Source of the DNA: Oscillospiraceae bacterium
GTDB taxonomy: Bacteria > Bacillota > Clostridia > Oscillospirales > Ruminococcaceae
Length of the DNA stretch: 10,596 nt
Direction of reading: 5' to 3'
Assembly: GCA_031285945.1 (NCBI GenBank)
Contig: JAITVF010000217.1
Location: forward strand, 1 to 10,596
Below, piece by piece: positions 1 to 7,242 of this stretch. Positions within the stretch are counted from its first letter, which is position 1. Each line of letters begins with the position of its first letter. Below the pieces are notes generated by a model. It saw nothing but the letters and a program-made list of their open reading frames with translations, was not told where the DNA came from and made no database searches. A program made the position numbers and the translations under genes.

Positions 1-134
1 ATAAAGTTCATGCGAAGCTTGCCTGAAATATGGGCCAAGAGCTCATGCCCGTTTTGCAGCTCCACTCTAAAGGTTGCGTTGGGAAGCGATTCTATAACTC
101 TTCCCTCGACTTCGATCACGTCTGCTTTAGACAA
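1..134 (-). CDS. infA: Translation initiation factor IF-1 (N-terminal part, cut by window edge)
   Basis: IF-1 is a small OB-fold protein that binds the 30S A site and works with IF-2 and IF-3 to select the initiator tRNA. The first 44 codons are visible and read [20 protein letters not shown], then a segment with [17 protein letters not shown], which is the standard IF-1 beginning (family length about 72 residues). The start is a TTG at 134-132. It is chosen because the family N-terminus begins exactly there and AAGGAGG (143-149) lies 8 bases upstream. The start lies inside the end of the upstream KOW gene, an 8-base overlap that suggests translational coupling. The rest lies beyond the left edge, where rpmJ and rpsM would normally follow (inference). 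Confidence 0.96.
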   Translation of the reverse strand, partial: MSKADVIEVEGRVIESLPNATFRVELQNGHELLAHISGKLRMNF

Positions 135-432
135 GCCTGACTCCTCCTTCTCGCTCCACCTGCGCCCCTCCCCCATTTGGAATGTTGTACTCCTTAAGGG
201 CCAGCCGCAGTTGTTTGTCGTTTGATATAGCCCGGGCGTCAAGAACCGCGGTGGTTTTTGTAAGGTGCAAAAGGTTCTTGCGTTTTGGCGCCAAGAGCTT
301 CCTGCGCGCCCCATCCGCTATCCACGCGGAGTTTTTATCCAGCTTTACCACCATGTAAAACCGGTCCGAGTCGTGGCCCGCGACCGACCTGACGACCTGC
401 CCCTCGAGCAGCATACACTCAGCCCCTGTCAT
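127..432 (-). CDS. KOW-domain RNA-binding protein (L14e/L6e/L27e-like)
   Basis: This 101-residue protein matches the small KOW-domain family that many Clostridia carry between map and infA. Its cellular role is not established; RNA or ribosome binding is inferred from the fold and location. The N-terminal third (about residues 9-33) has the KOW-like pattern [20 protein letters not shown]. It is followed by a basic stretch around residues 38-58 ([20 protein letters not shown]) typical of the family. The C-terminal half is weakly conserved and ends Gly/Arg-rich. The ATG shares an ATGA with the map stop (4-base overlap). No Shine-Dalgarno is visible before it, so translation probably depends on ribosomes finishing map. 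Its TAA lies 8 bases inside infA. Confidence 0.85.
   Translation of the reverse strand: MTGAECMLLEGQVVRSVAGHDSDRFYMVVKLDKNSAWIADGARRKLLAPKRKNLLHLTKTTAVLDARAISNDKQLRLALKEYNIPNGGGAQVEREGGVRLV
143..149 (-). promoter_or_regulatory. Shine-Dalgarno deciding the TTG start of infA
   Basis: AAGGAGG is 8 bases upstream of TTG (134-132) and lies inside the coding end of the KOW gene, which supports the overlapping non-ATG start. Confidence 0.85.
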
Positions 433-1175
433 GGCTTTGTAAGGACTACGGGGCCGTTTTCGGTAACGGCCACCGTGTGCTCGAAATGGGCCGAGAGGCT
501 TCCGTCAACGGTAAGAACCGTCCAGCCATCGGGCAGAATTTTAACGTCGCCGCCCGCCGCGTTGATCATGGGCTCTATCGCGATAGTCATGCCCGCCGCG
601 AGCCTGGGGCCCTTTCCGGGCGTGCCGTAGTTGGGCACCTCTGGGGCTTCGTGCATCTCTCTGCCGATTCCGTGACCCACAAACTTGCGGACAACCCCGA
701 ACCCCAACGGCTCGACAAAGCTCTGTACCGCAAATGAAACGTCCCCGATTCTGCCGCCCGGGACCGCGGCCGCCACAGCCCTTTCAAGGCTTTCGCGGGT
801 CGCGTCCAGAAGCCGCCGCGCCTCGTCCGAAATTTTACCCGCCGGAAAGGTCGCCGCGTTGTCGCCGTGGAATCCCTTATAAACGGCGCCCACGTCTATG
901 GAGACTATATCGCCCTCCTGCACGACCCTGCTGCCGGGGATTCCGTGGATGACCTCGGCGTTTAAGGAGACGCAGGCGCTCGCGGGGAACCCGCCATATC
1001 CCAGAAAAGAAGGAATCGCATCCTGCGAAAGAATAAACCTGTGAATCGCGCTGTTGATCTGGGCTGTCGTAACGCCCGGACGAACCATCTCGCCGCCAAC
1101 CTCGAGCGCCTGGGCGGAAATACGCCCGGCTATTCGCATCAGATCAAGCTCCGACCTTGTTTTAAGCACAATCAT
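429..1175 (-). CDS. map: Methionine aminopeptidase, type I
   Basis: This cytosolic metalloenzyme removes the initiator methionine from nascent proteins when the second residue is small. The 248-residue length is usual for short type Ia enzymes; there is no N-terminal zinc-finger or SEC-C extension. The five metal ligands are all present: Asp94 and Asp105 (SIDVGAVYKGFHGDNAATF), His168 (KFVGHGIGREMHEAP), Glu201 (IAIEPM) and Glu232 (HFEHTVAV). The substrate-side histidines His77 (VIHGIP) and His175 (MHEAP) are also there. The ATG shares an ATGA with the adk stop, and GGAGG at 1186-1190 lies 10 bases upstream. Placement after adk in the spc operon is classical for Gram-positive bacteria. Confidence 0.98.
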   Translation of the reverse strand: MIVLKTRSELDLMRIAGRISAQALEVGGEMVRPGVTTAQINSAIHRFILSQDAIPSFLGYGGFPASACVSLNAEVIHGIPGSRVVQEGDIVSIDVGAVYKGFHGDNAATFPAGKISDEARRLLDATRESLERAVAAAVPGGRIGDVSFAVQSFVEPLGFGVVRKFVGHGIGREMHEAPEVPNYGTPGKGPRLAAGMTIAIEPMINAAGGDVKILPDGWTVLTVDGSLSAHFEHTVAVTENGPVVLTKP

Positions 1176-1813
1176 GGAGCCTTCGCCTCCAGCGCTTCAA
1201 AAACGCGGCGCGTGGTCTCGGATACCTCGTCGGCACCGACGGCGACAAAAAGCTTGCCCAACGCCTTATAGTAGCCCTTAAGCGGTTCGGTTTGCTCGTG
1301 ATATACCCGCAGCCGGTCCTTTACAACCTCGGGCGCGTCATCGGGGCGGGTGATCAGTCTTCCGCCGCACTCGGCGCAGTGGTCGCCCTTTAACGAGGGA
1401 TTGTAAACCACATGATAGCTTGCCCCGCAGCTTTCGCAGACCCTGCGGCCGGTCAGCCGCTCTTCTATCACGTGATCTTCTACCTCAAGGTCAAGTACGC
1501 GGTCAATCACCACGCCCATCGAGTCAAGGGCCTCGGCCTGGGCTGTGTTGCGGGGGAACCCGTCCAATATATAGCCGTTTTCGCAGTCGTTCGCCGAAAG
1601 GCGTTCCTTCAGCATCTCAATGACTATGCCGTCGGGCACCAGCCGGCCCTTTTCCACAAAAGCCCGCGCCTTAAGCCCCGCCATGGTCTCCTGCTTTATA
1701 GCCTCGCGAATAATGTTCCCCGTGCTTATGGTCGGGATATCAAGCTTCTCGCTTACGGCCTTTGCGTGAGTGCCTTTTCCGGCGCCCGGAGCCCCTAAAA
1801 ATATCAGCTTCAT
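1172..1813 (-). CDS. adk: Adenylate kinase (zinc-LID type)
   Basis: It catalyses ATP + AMP <-> 2 ADP in the cytosol and keeps adenylate pools balanced. The protein has 213 residues. The P-loop GAPGAGKGT is at residues 7-15, the AMP-binding region follows (STGNIIRE 30-37), and DGFPR is at 84-88. The LID starts at TGRR (121-124). It carries four cysteines (126, 129, 146, 149, in CESC and CAEC), so a structural zinc is expected, as in many Gram-positive enzymes. The RPDDAPEVVKDRL segment (156-168) supplies the usual Arg/Asp pattern closing the LID. The ATG is preceded by AGGAGGT (1823-1829), which overlaps the secY TAG stop. The gap to secY is 14 bases and map overlaps by 4 bases. Confidence 0.98.
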   Translation of the reverse strand: MKLIFLGAPGAGKGTHAKAVSEKLDIPTISTGNIIREAIKQETMAGLKARAFVEKGRLVPDGIVIEMLKERLSANDCENGYILDGFPRNTAQAEALDSMGVVIDRVLDLEVEDHVIEERLTGRRVCESCGASYHVVYNPSLKGDHCAECGGRLITRPDDAPEVVKDRLRVYHEQTEPLKGYYKALGKLFVAVGADEVSETTRRVFEALEAKAP

Positions 1814-1827
1814 GTCCTCAGGACCTC

Positions 1828-3135
1828 CTATTCTAGGAATCCCTTGTAGTGACGCATCATCATCTGGCTTTCAAGGGCGCGTACAGTATCGAGCGCGACA
1901 CCTACAACGATGATGATGGACGTGCCCCCAAGGGCAATAGGCATTGCGAAGACAGACCCCAAAAGGATAGGCAGTATCGCGATAAGGGCCACAAAAAGGG
2001 CGCCGACCAGAGTTATCTTTGAGATAATTTTAGCGATAAAATCCGAGGTAGGCTTTCCCGGGCGCATACCGGGAATGGCGCCGTTGTTTTTGCGAAGGTC
2101 GTTAGCCATCTGTACAGGGTTGTACTGAATGGCTACATAGAAATAGTTAAAGGCAATGATGAGTACAAGATATAGTATGGCGTATACAGGATGGGTGTAA
2201 TCAAAAAGGCTCAGTATTCTGTAGCCCAGTCCGGCTTGGTTCATGTTAGGCATAAAGCCCTTGATCATACCCGGGATGCTGAGGATGGAGCTCGCGAAGA
2301 TAATGGGCATAACTCCGCTCATCATCACCTTGATGGGGATATAGCTGGACTGGCCGCCGTACATCTTGCGCCCCACCACCCGCTTGGAGTACTGTATGGG
2401 GATTCTGCGCTCGGCGTTGGTCATAAGCACAATCACGCCGATAAGAGCCAGGAAGAGCGCCACTATCGCCAGCACCTGGAAAATAAGATAGCGGAAGCCG
2501 GGTTCCATGATTCCGGTGTAGACGTTTACCCCCAGGTTGTAGATCGCCATAGGCCCGCGCGAAACAATACCGGCGAAAAGAATCATCGAGATACCGTTGC
2601 CGATACCCTTTTTGTCGATCGATTCGCCCAGCCACACTATCAGCATCGCGCCCGCCGTATAGGCAAGAACGATTACGATGGCCGCGAACCAGCGCGACAC
2701 GCCGTCGGTGTAGCGAACAGCGCCAAGGGTAAAGTTCATCCAGTAGTACGCAACCGACTGGATAAGCGCAAGCCCGGCCGTAGCGTAGCGGGAAATTCTC
2801 GCGATCTTTTTTTGTCCGGCTTCGCCTTCCTTCGCGAGCCGCTCGAGGGCCGGAATGGCGACCTGCAAAAGCTGCATCACGATAGAAGCCGTGATATAAG
2901 GCGAAATGCTCATCGCAAACAGAGTCGCCTGAGAGAACGCGCCGCCGGTCAGCAGATTGATATAGCTCAGCAGGCTCCCGTCGCCCATGACGGCGGAATC
3001 CGCCAGAACCTCCGGCCGCATAAAGGGAACCGGCATCGCCGCGCCGATGCGGAAGATGAGCAGAATCATAAACGTATAGAGCATCTTTCTGCGCAGATCG
3101 TCAATCTTCCAGGCGTTTCTAAGCGTTTCTATCAC
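1828..3135 (-). CDS. secY: Preprotein translocase subunit SecY
   Basis: SecY forms the membrane channel of the SecYEG translocon for protein export and membrane insertion. The 435-residue sequence shows ten hydrophobic helices, roughly at 19-38, 70-92, 115-135, 149-169, 180-194, 214-238, 268-288, 315-337, 371-395 and 397-417. The plug/TM2 region reads INLLTGGAFSQATLFAMSIS. The cytosolic loop NAERRIPIQYSKRVVGRKM (240-258) and the TM8-TM9 loop DLRKNNGAIPGMRPGKPT (346-363) are family hallmarks for ribosome and SecA contact. The start is GTG at 3135-3133, one base after the rplO stop, with the extended Shine-Dalgarno GAGGTGATC at 3140-3148. It ends in TAG, followed 5 codons later in frame by TGA. 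Confidence 0.99.
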   Translation of the reverse strand: MIETLRNAWKIDDLRRKMLYTFMILLIFRIGAAMPVPFMRPEVLADSAVMGDGSLLSYINLLTGGAFSQATLFAMSISPYITASIVMQLLQVAIPALERLAKEGEAGQKKIARISRYATAGLALIQSVAYYWMNFTLGAVRYTDGVSRWFAAIVIVLAYTAGAMLIVWLGESIDKKGIGNGISMILFAGIVSRGPMAIYNLGVNVYTGIMEPGFRYLIFQVLAIVALFLALIGVIVLMTNAERRIPIQYSKRVVGRKMYGGQSSYIPIKVMMSGVMPIIFASSILSIPGMIKGFMPNMNQAGLGYRILSLFDYTHPVYAILYLVLIIAFNYFYVAIQYNPVQMANDLRKNNGAIPGMRPGKPTSDFIAKIISKITLVGALFVALIAILPILLGSVFAMPIALGGTSIIIVVGVALDTVRALESQMMMRHYKGFLE

Positions 3136-3136
3136 G

Positions 3137-3577
3137 TCAGATCACCTCGGCCTTTCCGCCGGCCTTTTCAATCTTATCCCTGGCCATGCCGGAAAAGGCG
3201 CTTGCGCTGACAGTCAGCCTGCGTGTAAGCTCCCCGTTGCCGAGAATCTTAACGCCGTCGAGCGTCTTTTTAATAAGACCTATCTCCATAAGGCTTTGGG
3301 CGTTTACCGCCGCGCCGTCCTCAAAGCGGTTGAGATCCTCGACATTTACGGTGACATACTGTTTGGCAAAGATATTGTTAAAGCCGCGTTTGGGCAGGCG
3401 GCGCTGCAAAGGCATCTGGCCGCCTTCAAAGCCGGGGCGAACCCCGCCTCCGCTTCTTGAGTTCTGGCCCTTGTGGCCCTTGCCGGAGGTCTTGCCGTTA
3501 CCCGAGCCGGGGCCTCTTCCCTTACGGAAAGCTTTTTTGGCCGAGCCCGGAGCGGGAGAGAGCTCATGCAATTTCAT
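3137..3577 (-). CDS. rplO: 50S ribosomal protein L15 (uL15)
   Basis: L15 is a 23S rRNA-binding protein needed in mid to late assembly of the large subunit. The 146 residues match the usual length. The N-terminal half is the extended Gly/Lys/Arg-rich arm that threads through rRNA ([19 protein letters not shown], then [26 protein letters not shown]). The C-terminal half is the globular domain ending KAGGKAEVI. The ATG at 3577 has TAAGGAGGTG (3586-3595) upstream, whose TAA is the rpmD stop. The secY GTG begins one base after the L15 TGA, so the two are probably translationally coupled. Confidence 0.98.
   Translation of the reverse strand: MKLHELSPAPGSAKKAFRKGRGPGSGNGKTSGKGHKGQNSRSGGGVRPGFEGGQMPLQRRLPKRGFNNIFAKQYVTVNVEDLNRFEDGAAVNAQSLMEIGLIKKTLDGVKILGNGELTRRLTVSASAFSGMARDKIEKAGGKAEVI
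3140..3148 (-). promoter_or_regulatory. Extended Shine-Dalgarno of secY
   Basis: GAGGTGATC matches nine consecutive bases of the canonical 16S 3'-end complement. It lies just upstream of the GTG start at 3135 and supports that non-ATG start; it sits inside the end of rplO. Confidence 0.8.
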
Positions 3578-3592
3578 GTCCTTCGCACCTCC

Positions 3593-3769
3593 TTAAACTT
3601 CGGATACCTCGACCAGATGAGAGATCTTAAAAATCTTTCCCCTTGTGGCCTCGTTGTCTGGCTGAACAACCACTTTTCCCGTACGCCTTAAGCCTAAGGA
3701 ATAAGCGGTTGCGATCTGATTCTTCTTCGAGCCTATGAGGCTGCGTGTGAGTTTTATCTGCAAGCTCAT
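3593..3769 (-). CDS. rpmD: 50S ribosomal protein L30 (uL30)
   Basis: This 58-residue gene is read directly from the minus strand. It begins MSLQIKLTRSLIGSKKNQIA, continues with SLGLRRTGKVVVQPDN, and ends HLVEVSEV and TAA. It is the short bacterial L30, which binds the large subunit and sits between S5 and L15 in the spc order. The ATG at 3769 lies 11 bases after the rpsE stop. The Shine-Dalgarno is poor: a run of five G (3777-3781) overlapping the rpsE TAG, with no AGGAGG, so coupling to rpsE translation is likely. The stop codon doubles as the first bases of the rplO ribosome binding site. Confidence 0.96.
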   Translation of the reverse strand: MSLQIKLTRSLIGSKKNQIATAYSLGLRRTGKVVVQPDNEATRGKIFKISHLVEVSEV

Positions 3770-3780
3770 GACTGCGCCCC

Positions 3781-4281
3781 CTAACCTATGATCTCTTCAG
3801 GGGCCTTGCCGCGAACGGCGGCCACCTGGCCGAGTCCCCGCAACGAGCACAGCCCCTCAACGGTGGCGGTGACCACATTGCAGGGGTTGTTGGAGCGCAG
3901 GCACTTTGTGCGGATATCACGCACCCCCGCAACCTCCATAACCGCGCGAACAGGTCCGCCCGCGATAACGCCGGTCCCCTGGGGAGCGGGCTTCATAAGA
4001 ACGCGGGCGGCTCCGAATTTGCCCACCACCTCGTGGGGAATGGTAGTGCCGCGAAGGGATACGGGCCTTAAATTCTTTTTGGCGTCTTCAATTCCCTTGC
4101 GAATAGCCTCGGGAACCTCGGAGGCCTTGCCCAGCCCAAAGCCCAGTGTGCCGGCGCCGTCGCCCACGACCACAAGGGCCGCAAACTTGAATATACGCCC
4201 GCCCTTAACCGTTTTGGACACGCGATTGATTGATACGACGCGCTCCTGAAGATCGAGAGTAGAAGCATCTATGCGAGCCAA
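3781..4281 (-). CDS. rpsE: 30S ribosomal protein S5 (uS5)
   Basis: S5 is a small-subunit protein at the mRNA entry side, important for decoding accuracy and helicase activity. The 166 residues show the dsRBD-like N-terminal domain (about 11-74, with [19 protein letters not shown] and [20 protein letters not shown]). The C-terminal beta-alpha domain follows ([25 protein letters not shown]). The loop around 20-29 is where spectinomycin-resistance changes occur in other species; it looks wild type here. The start is TTG at 4281-4279, supported by AAGGAGG at 4290-4296 (8-base spacing) and by family alignment. A nearby ATG (4288-4286) is out of frame. It ends in TAG with a TGA four codons later. 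Confidence 0.97.
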   Translation of the reverse strand: MARIDASTLDLQERVVSINRVSKTVKGGRIFKFAALVVVGDGAGTLGFGLGKASEVPEAIRKGIEDAKKNLRPVSLRGTTIPHEVVGKFGAARVLMKPAPQGTGVIAGGPVRAVMEVAGVRDIRTKCLRSNNPCNVVTATVEGLCSLRGLGQVAAVRGKAPEEIIG

Positions 4282-4289
4282 CTGGCATT

Positions 4290-4296
4290 CCTCCTT
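4290..4296 (-). promoter_or_regulatory. Shine-Dalgarno deciding the TTG start of rpsE
   Basis: AAGGAGG is 8 bases from TTG (4281-4279). The ATG between them (4288-4286) is out of the S5 frame and only 1 base from the AAGGAGG, so the TTG is the working start. Confidence 0.8.
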
Positions 4297-4299
4297 CTG

Positions 4300-4659
4300 T
4301 TAAAATTTGAGGCCGCCCTCGCGGGCTCCCTCCGCCAGCTCTTTTACGCGGCCGTGGTAGATATAGCCGCCGCGGTCAAAGACCACTTCCTCGATCCCCT
4401 TCGCTTTGGCGACCTCGGCTATTTTCGCTCCCACCCTGCGGGCGGCTTCCTTGTTGCAGCCCACTCCCTCAAAGTCCTTCTCCAGCGAGGAGGCGGCCCC
4501 AAGGGTAACTCCCGCGGCATCGTCTATGAGCTGCGCGTAAATATGCCTGGCGGAGCGGAATACATTCAGGCGGGGGCGTGCGGCTGTTCCGTCAATCTTG
4601 TTGCGGATTCTGCCGTGGCGCTTTAATCTTGCCCTGTTGGAATCAACCTGCTTAATCAT
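4300..4659 (-). CDS. rplR: 50S ribosomal protein L18 (uL18)
   Basis: L18 binds 5S rRNA and, with L5, carries it into the central protuberance. The 119-residue length is typical. The N-terminus is a basic arm ([20 protein letters not shown]). It is followed by [20 protein letters not shown] and the conserved C-terminal [20 protein letters not shown], which contacts 5S rRNA. The ATG at 4659 has GGGAGGAG upstream within TAAGGGAGGAGTG, whose TAA ends rplF (16-base gap). Its own TAA is 18 bases before the rpsE start. Confidence 0.98.
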   Translation of the reverse strand: MIKQVDSNRARLKRHGRIRNKIDGTAARPRLNVFRSARHIYAQLIDDAAGVTLGAASSLEKDFEGVGCNKEAARRVGAKIAEVAKAKGIEEVVFDRGGYIYHGRVKELAEGAREGGLKF

Positions 4660-4675
4660 ATTTCACACTCCTCCC

Positions 4676-5221
4676 TTACTTTTTGCCCTTGCCGGCTTTA
4701 CCTTCCTTGCGGATGATAATCTCGCCGGCGTACTTTATTCCCTTGCCCTTATAGGGCTCGGGCGGGCGTTTGCCCCGGACCTCGGCTGCGAACTGGCCGA
4801 CCTTTTGCTTGTCGGGCCCGCTTATGATGATCCTGTTGGGCTGGGGAACCTCCACGGTTATGCCTTCGATCTCGGGCATGATTACCTGGTGTGAATAACC
4901 CAGGTTCATCTCAAGCACGTCGCCCTTTTTGGCTGCGCGGTAACCCACGCCGTTGACCTCCAGCTCCTTTTTAAAGCCCGCCGACACGCCCACGACCATA
5001 TTGCTCACAAGGCTTCTTGTAAGGCCGTGAAGCGCGCGGTGCTCTTTCTGGTCTGAGGGCCTTTTGACCAAAAGCTCCGCGTCCTGCCGCTCAATGAGCA
5101 TCTCAGGGTTAAAGGTACCGCTCAGGGTTCCTTTGGGCCCGGTAACCGTAACCGTGCTCCCCTCGATCTTAACGTCCACCCCGGCCGGAACCGGAATGGG
5201 CTTTTTACCTATGCGACTCAT
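4676..5221 (-). CDS. rplF: 50S ribosomal protein L6 (uL6)
   Basis: L6 binds 23S rRNA near the sarcin-ricin loop and the L7/L12 stalk base. The 181 residues are close to the usual 176-180. The N-terminus MSRIGKKPIPVPAGV and the first repeat (VTVTGPKGTLSGTF) are clear. The second domain ends with RPPEPYKGKGIKYAGEII, the family signature, then a Lys-rich tail (RKEGKAGKGKK) slightly longer than usual. The ATG at 5221 is preceded by a G-rich purine tract (GGGGGGAGCGGGAG) beginning in the rpsH stop. No perfect AGGAGG is present. Confidence 0.98.
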   Translation of the reverse strand: MSRIGKKPIPVPAGVDVKIEGSTVTVTGPKGTLSGTFNPEMLIERQDAELLVKRPSDQKEHRALHGLTRSLVSNMVVGVSAGFKKELEVNGVGYRAAKKGDVLEMNLGYSHQVIMPEIEGITVEVPQPNRIIISGPDKQKVGQFAAEVRGKRPPEPYKGKGIKYAGEIIIRKEGKAGKGKK

Positions 5222-5236
5222 TCTCCCGCTCCCCCC

Positions 5237-5635
5237 TTACCACACGTAGGCCAAGACTTCGCCGCCGACCCGCTCTTTGCGGGCGGCCTTGTCCGTCATG
5301 ACCCCTTTGGAGGTGGAGAGGATGGCTACGCCAAGGCCCTTCATGACCTTGGGGCAATCCTCGCAGCTTGTATAGATGCGAAGGCCCGGCTTCGAGATTC
5401 TGCGCAGGCCGCAGATTACGGGGGTTTTGCCCGCGGAGTATTTAAGGGTTACGCGGATAAGCCCCTGCTTGTTGTCGTTGATCATTGTAAAGTGCTTGAT
5501 ATATCCTTCATCCAACAGGATTTTGGCGATGGCCTTCTTCATGTTGGAGGATGGAATATCTACCGTATCGTGTTTCGCTGCGCTCGCGTTCCGTACACGG
5601 GTGAGCATGTCAGCGATGGCGTCGGTGATATGCAT
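5237..5635 (-). CDS. rpsH: 30S ribosomal protein S8 (uS8)
   Basis: S8 is a primary 16S rRNA-binding protein that organises the central domain. In E. coli it also represses the spc operon by binding mRNA near rplE; whether that holds here is unknown. The 132 residues are standard. The N-terminus is [20 protein letters not shown], the middle has [14 protein letters not shown] and [13 protein letters not shown], and the C-terminus has [20 protein letters not shown] and GGEVLAYVW. The ATG at 5635 has AAAGGAGGTT (5641-5650) upstream. The gap to rpsN is 22 bases. Confidence 0.98.
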   Translation of the reverse strand: MHITDAIADMLTRVRNASAAKHDTVDIPSSNMKKAIAKILLDEGYIKHFTMINDNKQGLIRVTLKYSAGKTPVICGLRRISKPGLRIYTSCEDCPKVMKGLGVAILSTSKGVMTDKAARKERVGGEVLAYVW

Positions 5636-5657
5636 GCGTCAACCTCCTTTGCTCAGC

Positions 5658-5843
5658 TTACCAACTGGCCTTTCTTACCCCCGGAATCTGACCCTTATAG
5701 GCGAGTTCCCTGAAACAGATGCGGCATACCCCGTACTTGCGCAGGTAAGCGTGTGGCCGCCCGCAGATCTTGCAACGATTGTAACCGCGTGTGGAGAACT
5801 TGGGTGTTCTGCTCTGTTTCACGATCATAGATCTTTTTGCCAC
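5658..5843 (-). CDS. rpsN: 30S ribosomal protein S14, zinc-binding short form (uS14 type Z)
   Basis: S14 is a small-subunit head protein. This is the 61-residue zinc form, with Cys24, Cys27, Cys40 and Cys43 ([10 protein letters not shown] and [11 protein letters not shown]) and the C-terminus [11 protein letters not shown]. The start is GTG at 5843-5841, matching the family N-terminus [10 protein letters not shown]. An ATG five codons later would cut off conserved residues. Upstream is TAAGGAGGAGGATG, in which the TAA is the rplE stop (16-base gap). The zinc form is usual in Clostridia and related phyla. A zinc-free paralogue could exist elsewhere, but not in this window. Confidence 0.97.
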   Translation of the reverse strand: MAKRSMIVKQSRTPKFSTRGYNRCKICGRPHAYLRKYGVCRICFRELAYKGQIPGVRKASW

Positions 5844-5859
5844 CGTATCATCCTCCTCC

Positions 5860-6399
5860 TTACTTTGCGAAGGGAGCGCCCAGGAGCGTTAAAAGCTCGC
5901 GGGACTCCTCATCTGATTTCGCGGTAGTGACAAAACAGATGTCCATTCCGCGGACCTTGTCTATCTTATCGTAATCTATTTCCGGGAAGATCAGCTGCTC
6001 TTTGAGGCCGAAGGAAAAGTTCCCCCGCCCGTCGAAGCCGTTGGCGGAAATCCCGTGAAAGTCTCTTACGCGGGGCAGCGCCACGTTGAACAGCCGATCC
6101 AGAAACTCGTACATGCGCTCACCGCGCAGGGTAACCTTTGCGCCAACCGTCATTCCCTCACGGAGCTTAAAGTTGGCCACGCTCTTTTTAGCCTTGCAGG
6201 CCACGGCCTTCTGGCCGGTTATCTTGCCGAGGTCGCTTACGATCGCCTCAAGGATCTTGGGGTTGTCCCTAGCCTCGCCGCAGGCTACGTTGACAACGAT
6301 CTTCTCCAGTTTGGGGATCTGCATGACACTCTTGTAGCCGAACTTCTTCATAAGAGCCGGCGCGATATCCTTGCTGTAAATGTCCTTTATTCTTGCCAT
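5860..6399 (-). CDS. rplE: 50S ribosomal protein L5 (uL5)
   Basis: L5 binds 5S rRNA and the P-site tRNA elbow and forms the B1b bridge with S13. The chosen ATG at 6399 gives 179 residues, the family standard, beginning [31 protein letters not shown] upstream supports it. The open frame extends to 6450, but that part lies inside rplX and is not L5-like. Conserved segments include [57 protein letters not shown] and [20 protein letters not shown]. The rplX TGA begins the ribosome binding region (17-base gap). Confidence 0.98.
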   Translation of the reverse strand: MARIKDIYSKDIAPALMKKFGYKSVMQIPKLEKIVVNVACGEARDNPKILEAIVSDLGKITGQKAVACKAKKSVANFKLREGMTVGAKVTLRGERMYEFLDRLFNVALPRVRDFHGISANGFDGRGNFSFGLKEQLIFPEIDYDKIDKVRGMDICFVTTAKSDEESRELLTLLGAPFAK

Positions 6400-6416
6400 G
6401 TTTTCTCCTCCTCCCC

Positions 6417-6746
6417 TCAGAATGCCTCGCCGCAGCTTTTGTTCTTGCACATCCGCAGCTTTTGACCGTTATCCAGGATTTTGTGAGCTATGCGGGTCGG
6501 CTTTCCGCACTTGGGACAAACAAGCTGAACCTTTGAGGCGTACATGGCGCCCTCGGCCTTTACTATACCGCCGGGCTGGCCCATCTTGCGGGGCTTTACG
6601 TGGCGCGAGACCATGTTGGCCCCTTCCACTATAACCTTGCCTTCCTTGGGGCTTACCTCAAGGACCTTGCCCTGCTTGCCCTTGCTTTTGCCCGACAATA
6701 CCACTACGGTGTCGCCGGTTTTAACGTGAACTTTCTTATTTTCCAT
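6417..6746 (-). CDS. rplX: 50S ribosomal protein L24 (uL24), cysteine-containing form
   Basis: L24 is an assembly initiator that binds the 5' domain of 23S rRNA. With the ATG at 6746-6744 the protein has 109 residues. The KOW segment near the N-terminus is clear ([20 protein letters not shown]), followed by [13 protein letters not shown] and [24 protein letters not shown] three codons upstream (6755) is rejected because it lies inside the Shine-Dalgarno TAAAGGAGGTG; AAGGAGG (6755-6761) is 8 bases from the chosen ATG. The C-terminus carries CPKC and then CKNKSC, a likely zinc ribbon whose second pair is spaced C-x4-C rather than the C-x2-C I expect for this family. Confidence 0.96.
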   Translation of the reverse strand: MENKKVHVKTGDTVVVLSGKSKGKQGKVLEVSPKEGKVIVEGANMVSRHVKPRKMGQPGGIVKAEGAMYASKVQLVCPKCGKPTRIAHKILDNGQKLRMCKNKSCGEAF

Positions 6747-6754
6747 CTGCGACA

Positions 6755-6761
6755 CCTCCTT
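6755..6761 (-). promoter_or_regulatory. Shine-Dalgarno deciding the ATG start of rplX
   Basis: AAGGAGG begins within the rplN stop (TAAAGGAGGTG) and is 8 bases from the ATG at 6746. It contains part of the upstream GTG (6755-6753), which therefore cannot be the start. Confidence 0.85.
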
Positions 6762-7129
6762 TACAGTACTTCGGGCGCGAGGCTGAGTATCTTCGTGTAT
6801 TCCTTTTCGCGCAGCTCCCGCGCGACCGGCCCGAAGATGCGGGTACCTCTGGGGTTTTTGTCGTCCTTGATAATGACCGCGGCGTTGTCGTCAAAGCGGA
6901 TATAGGTACCGTCGTTCCTTCTGAGTCCCTTGACGGTGCGAACGATTACCGCCTTTACCACCTCACCCTTTTTGGCGTTGCCGCCGGGTGCCGCTTTTTT
7001 AACCGAGGCCACCACTACGTCGCCTATGCCGGCGTATTTTTTGCGCGAGCCGCCCAGCACCCGGATGCACATAAGCTCCTTGGCGCCGGTGTTGTCGGCG
7101 ACCTTTAGATAGGTCTGCATCTGTATCAC
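6761..7129 (-). CDS. rplN: 50S ribosomal protein L14 (uL14)
   Basis: L14 is one of the most conserved large-subunit proteins; it lies at the subunit interface (bridges B5/B8) and binds the silencing factor RsfS. The 122 residues match the family exactly when the GTG at 7129 is used ([20 protein letters not shown]). AAAGGAG at 7140-7146 is 10 bases upstream of it, whereas the ATG at codon 4 would be 19 bases away. Other marks are [20 protein letters not shown], the basic [20 protein letters not shown] and the ending [11 protein letters not shown]. It is the first gene after a 113-base spacer, the position where the spc operon starts in E. coli. Confidence 0.98.
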   Translation of the reverse strand: MIQMQTYLKVADNTGAKELMCIRVLGGSRKKYAGIGDVVVASVKKAAPGGNAKKGEVVKAVIVRTVKGLRRNDGTYIRFDDNAAVIIKDDKNPRGTRIFGPVARELREKEYTKILSLAPEVL

Positions 7130-7242
7130 AGCGCGTGTTCTCCTTTCACCAGTTTACCTGCGCGCGGCTGGGGGGGGAGCGGGGGTTATTCCGCCATGCC
7201 CTTTTTTGACCGCGCGGCTACCCTTACGGGCGCTTAAAATGG
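7130..7242 (-). promoter_or_regulatory. 113-base spacer at the S10/spc boundary (rpsQ to rplN)
   Basis: This is the longest non-coding stretch in the window. In transcription order it contains a small stem GCCC-GTAA-GGGT with a GNRA-type loop, the palindrome CCGCGCGG, a C8 run (7170-7177), a second CCGCGCG copy, and the rplN Shine-Dalgarno AAAGGAG (7140-7146). The nine-base word CGCGCGGCT occurs twice on the plus strand (7161-7169, 7211-7219). In E. coli the spc promoter lies at this same junction. I see no good -35/-10 pair here, so promoter function is only possible. Confidence 0.45.

Noticed and set aside
2191..3210. A 339-codon open frame on the plus strand opposite secY
   Set aside because: It runs antisense to a perfectly conserved secY and the end of rplO, has no recognisable domain, and long antisense frames are common in GC-rich coding DNA.
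5376..5927. A 183-codon plus-strand open frame opposite rpsH, rpsN and the rplE end
   Set aside because: It crosses three conserved genes and their spacers on the other strand and has no family resemblance; it is a shadow frame.
6400..6450. A 17-residue N-terminal extension of L5
   Set aside because: It lies inside the rplX coding end, is unlike any L5 N-terminus, and the ATG at 6399 has a good ribosome binding site.
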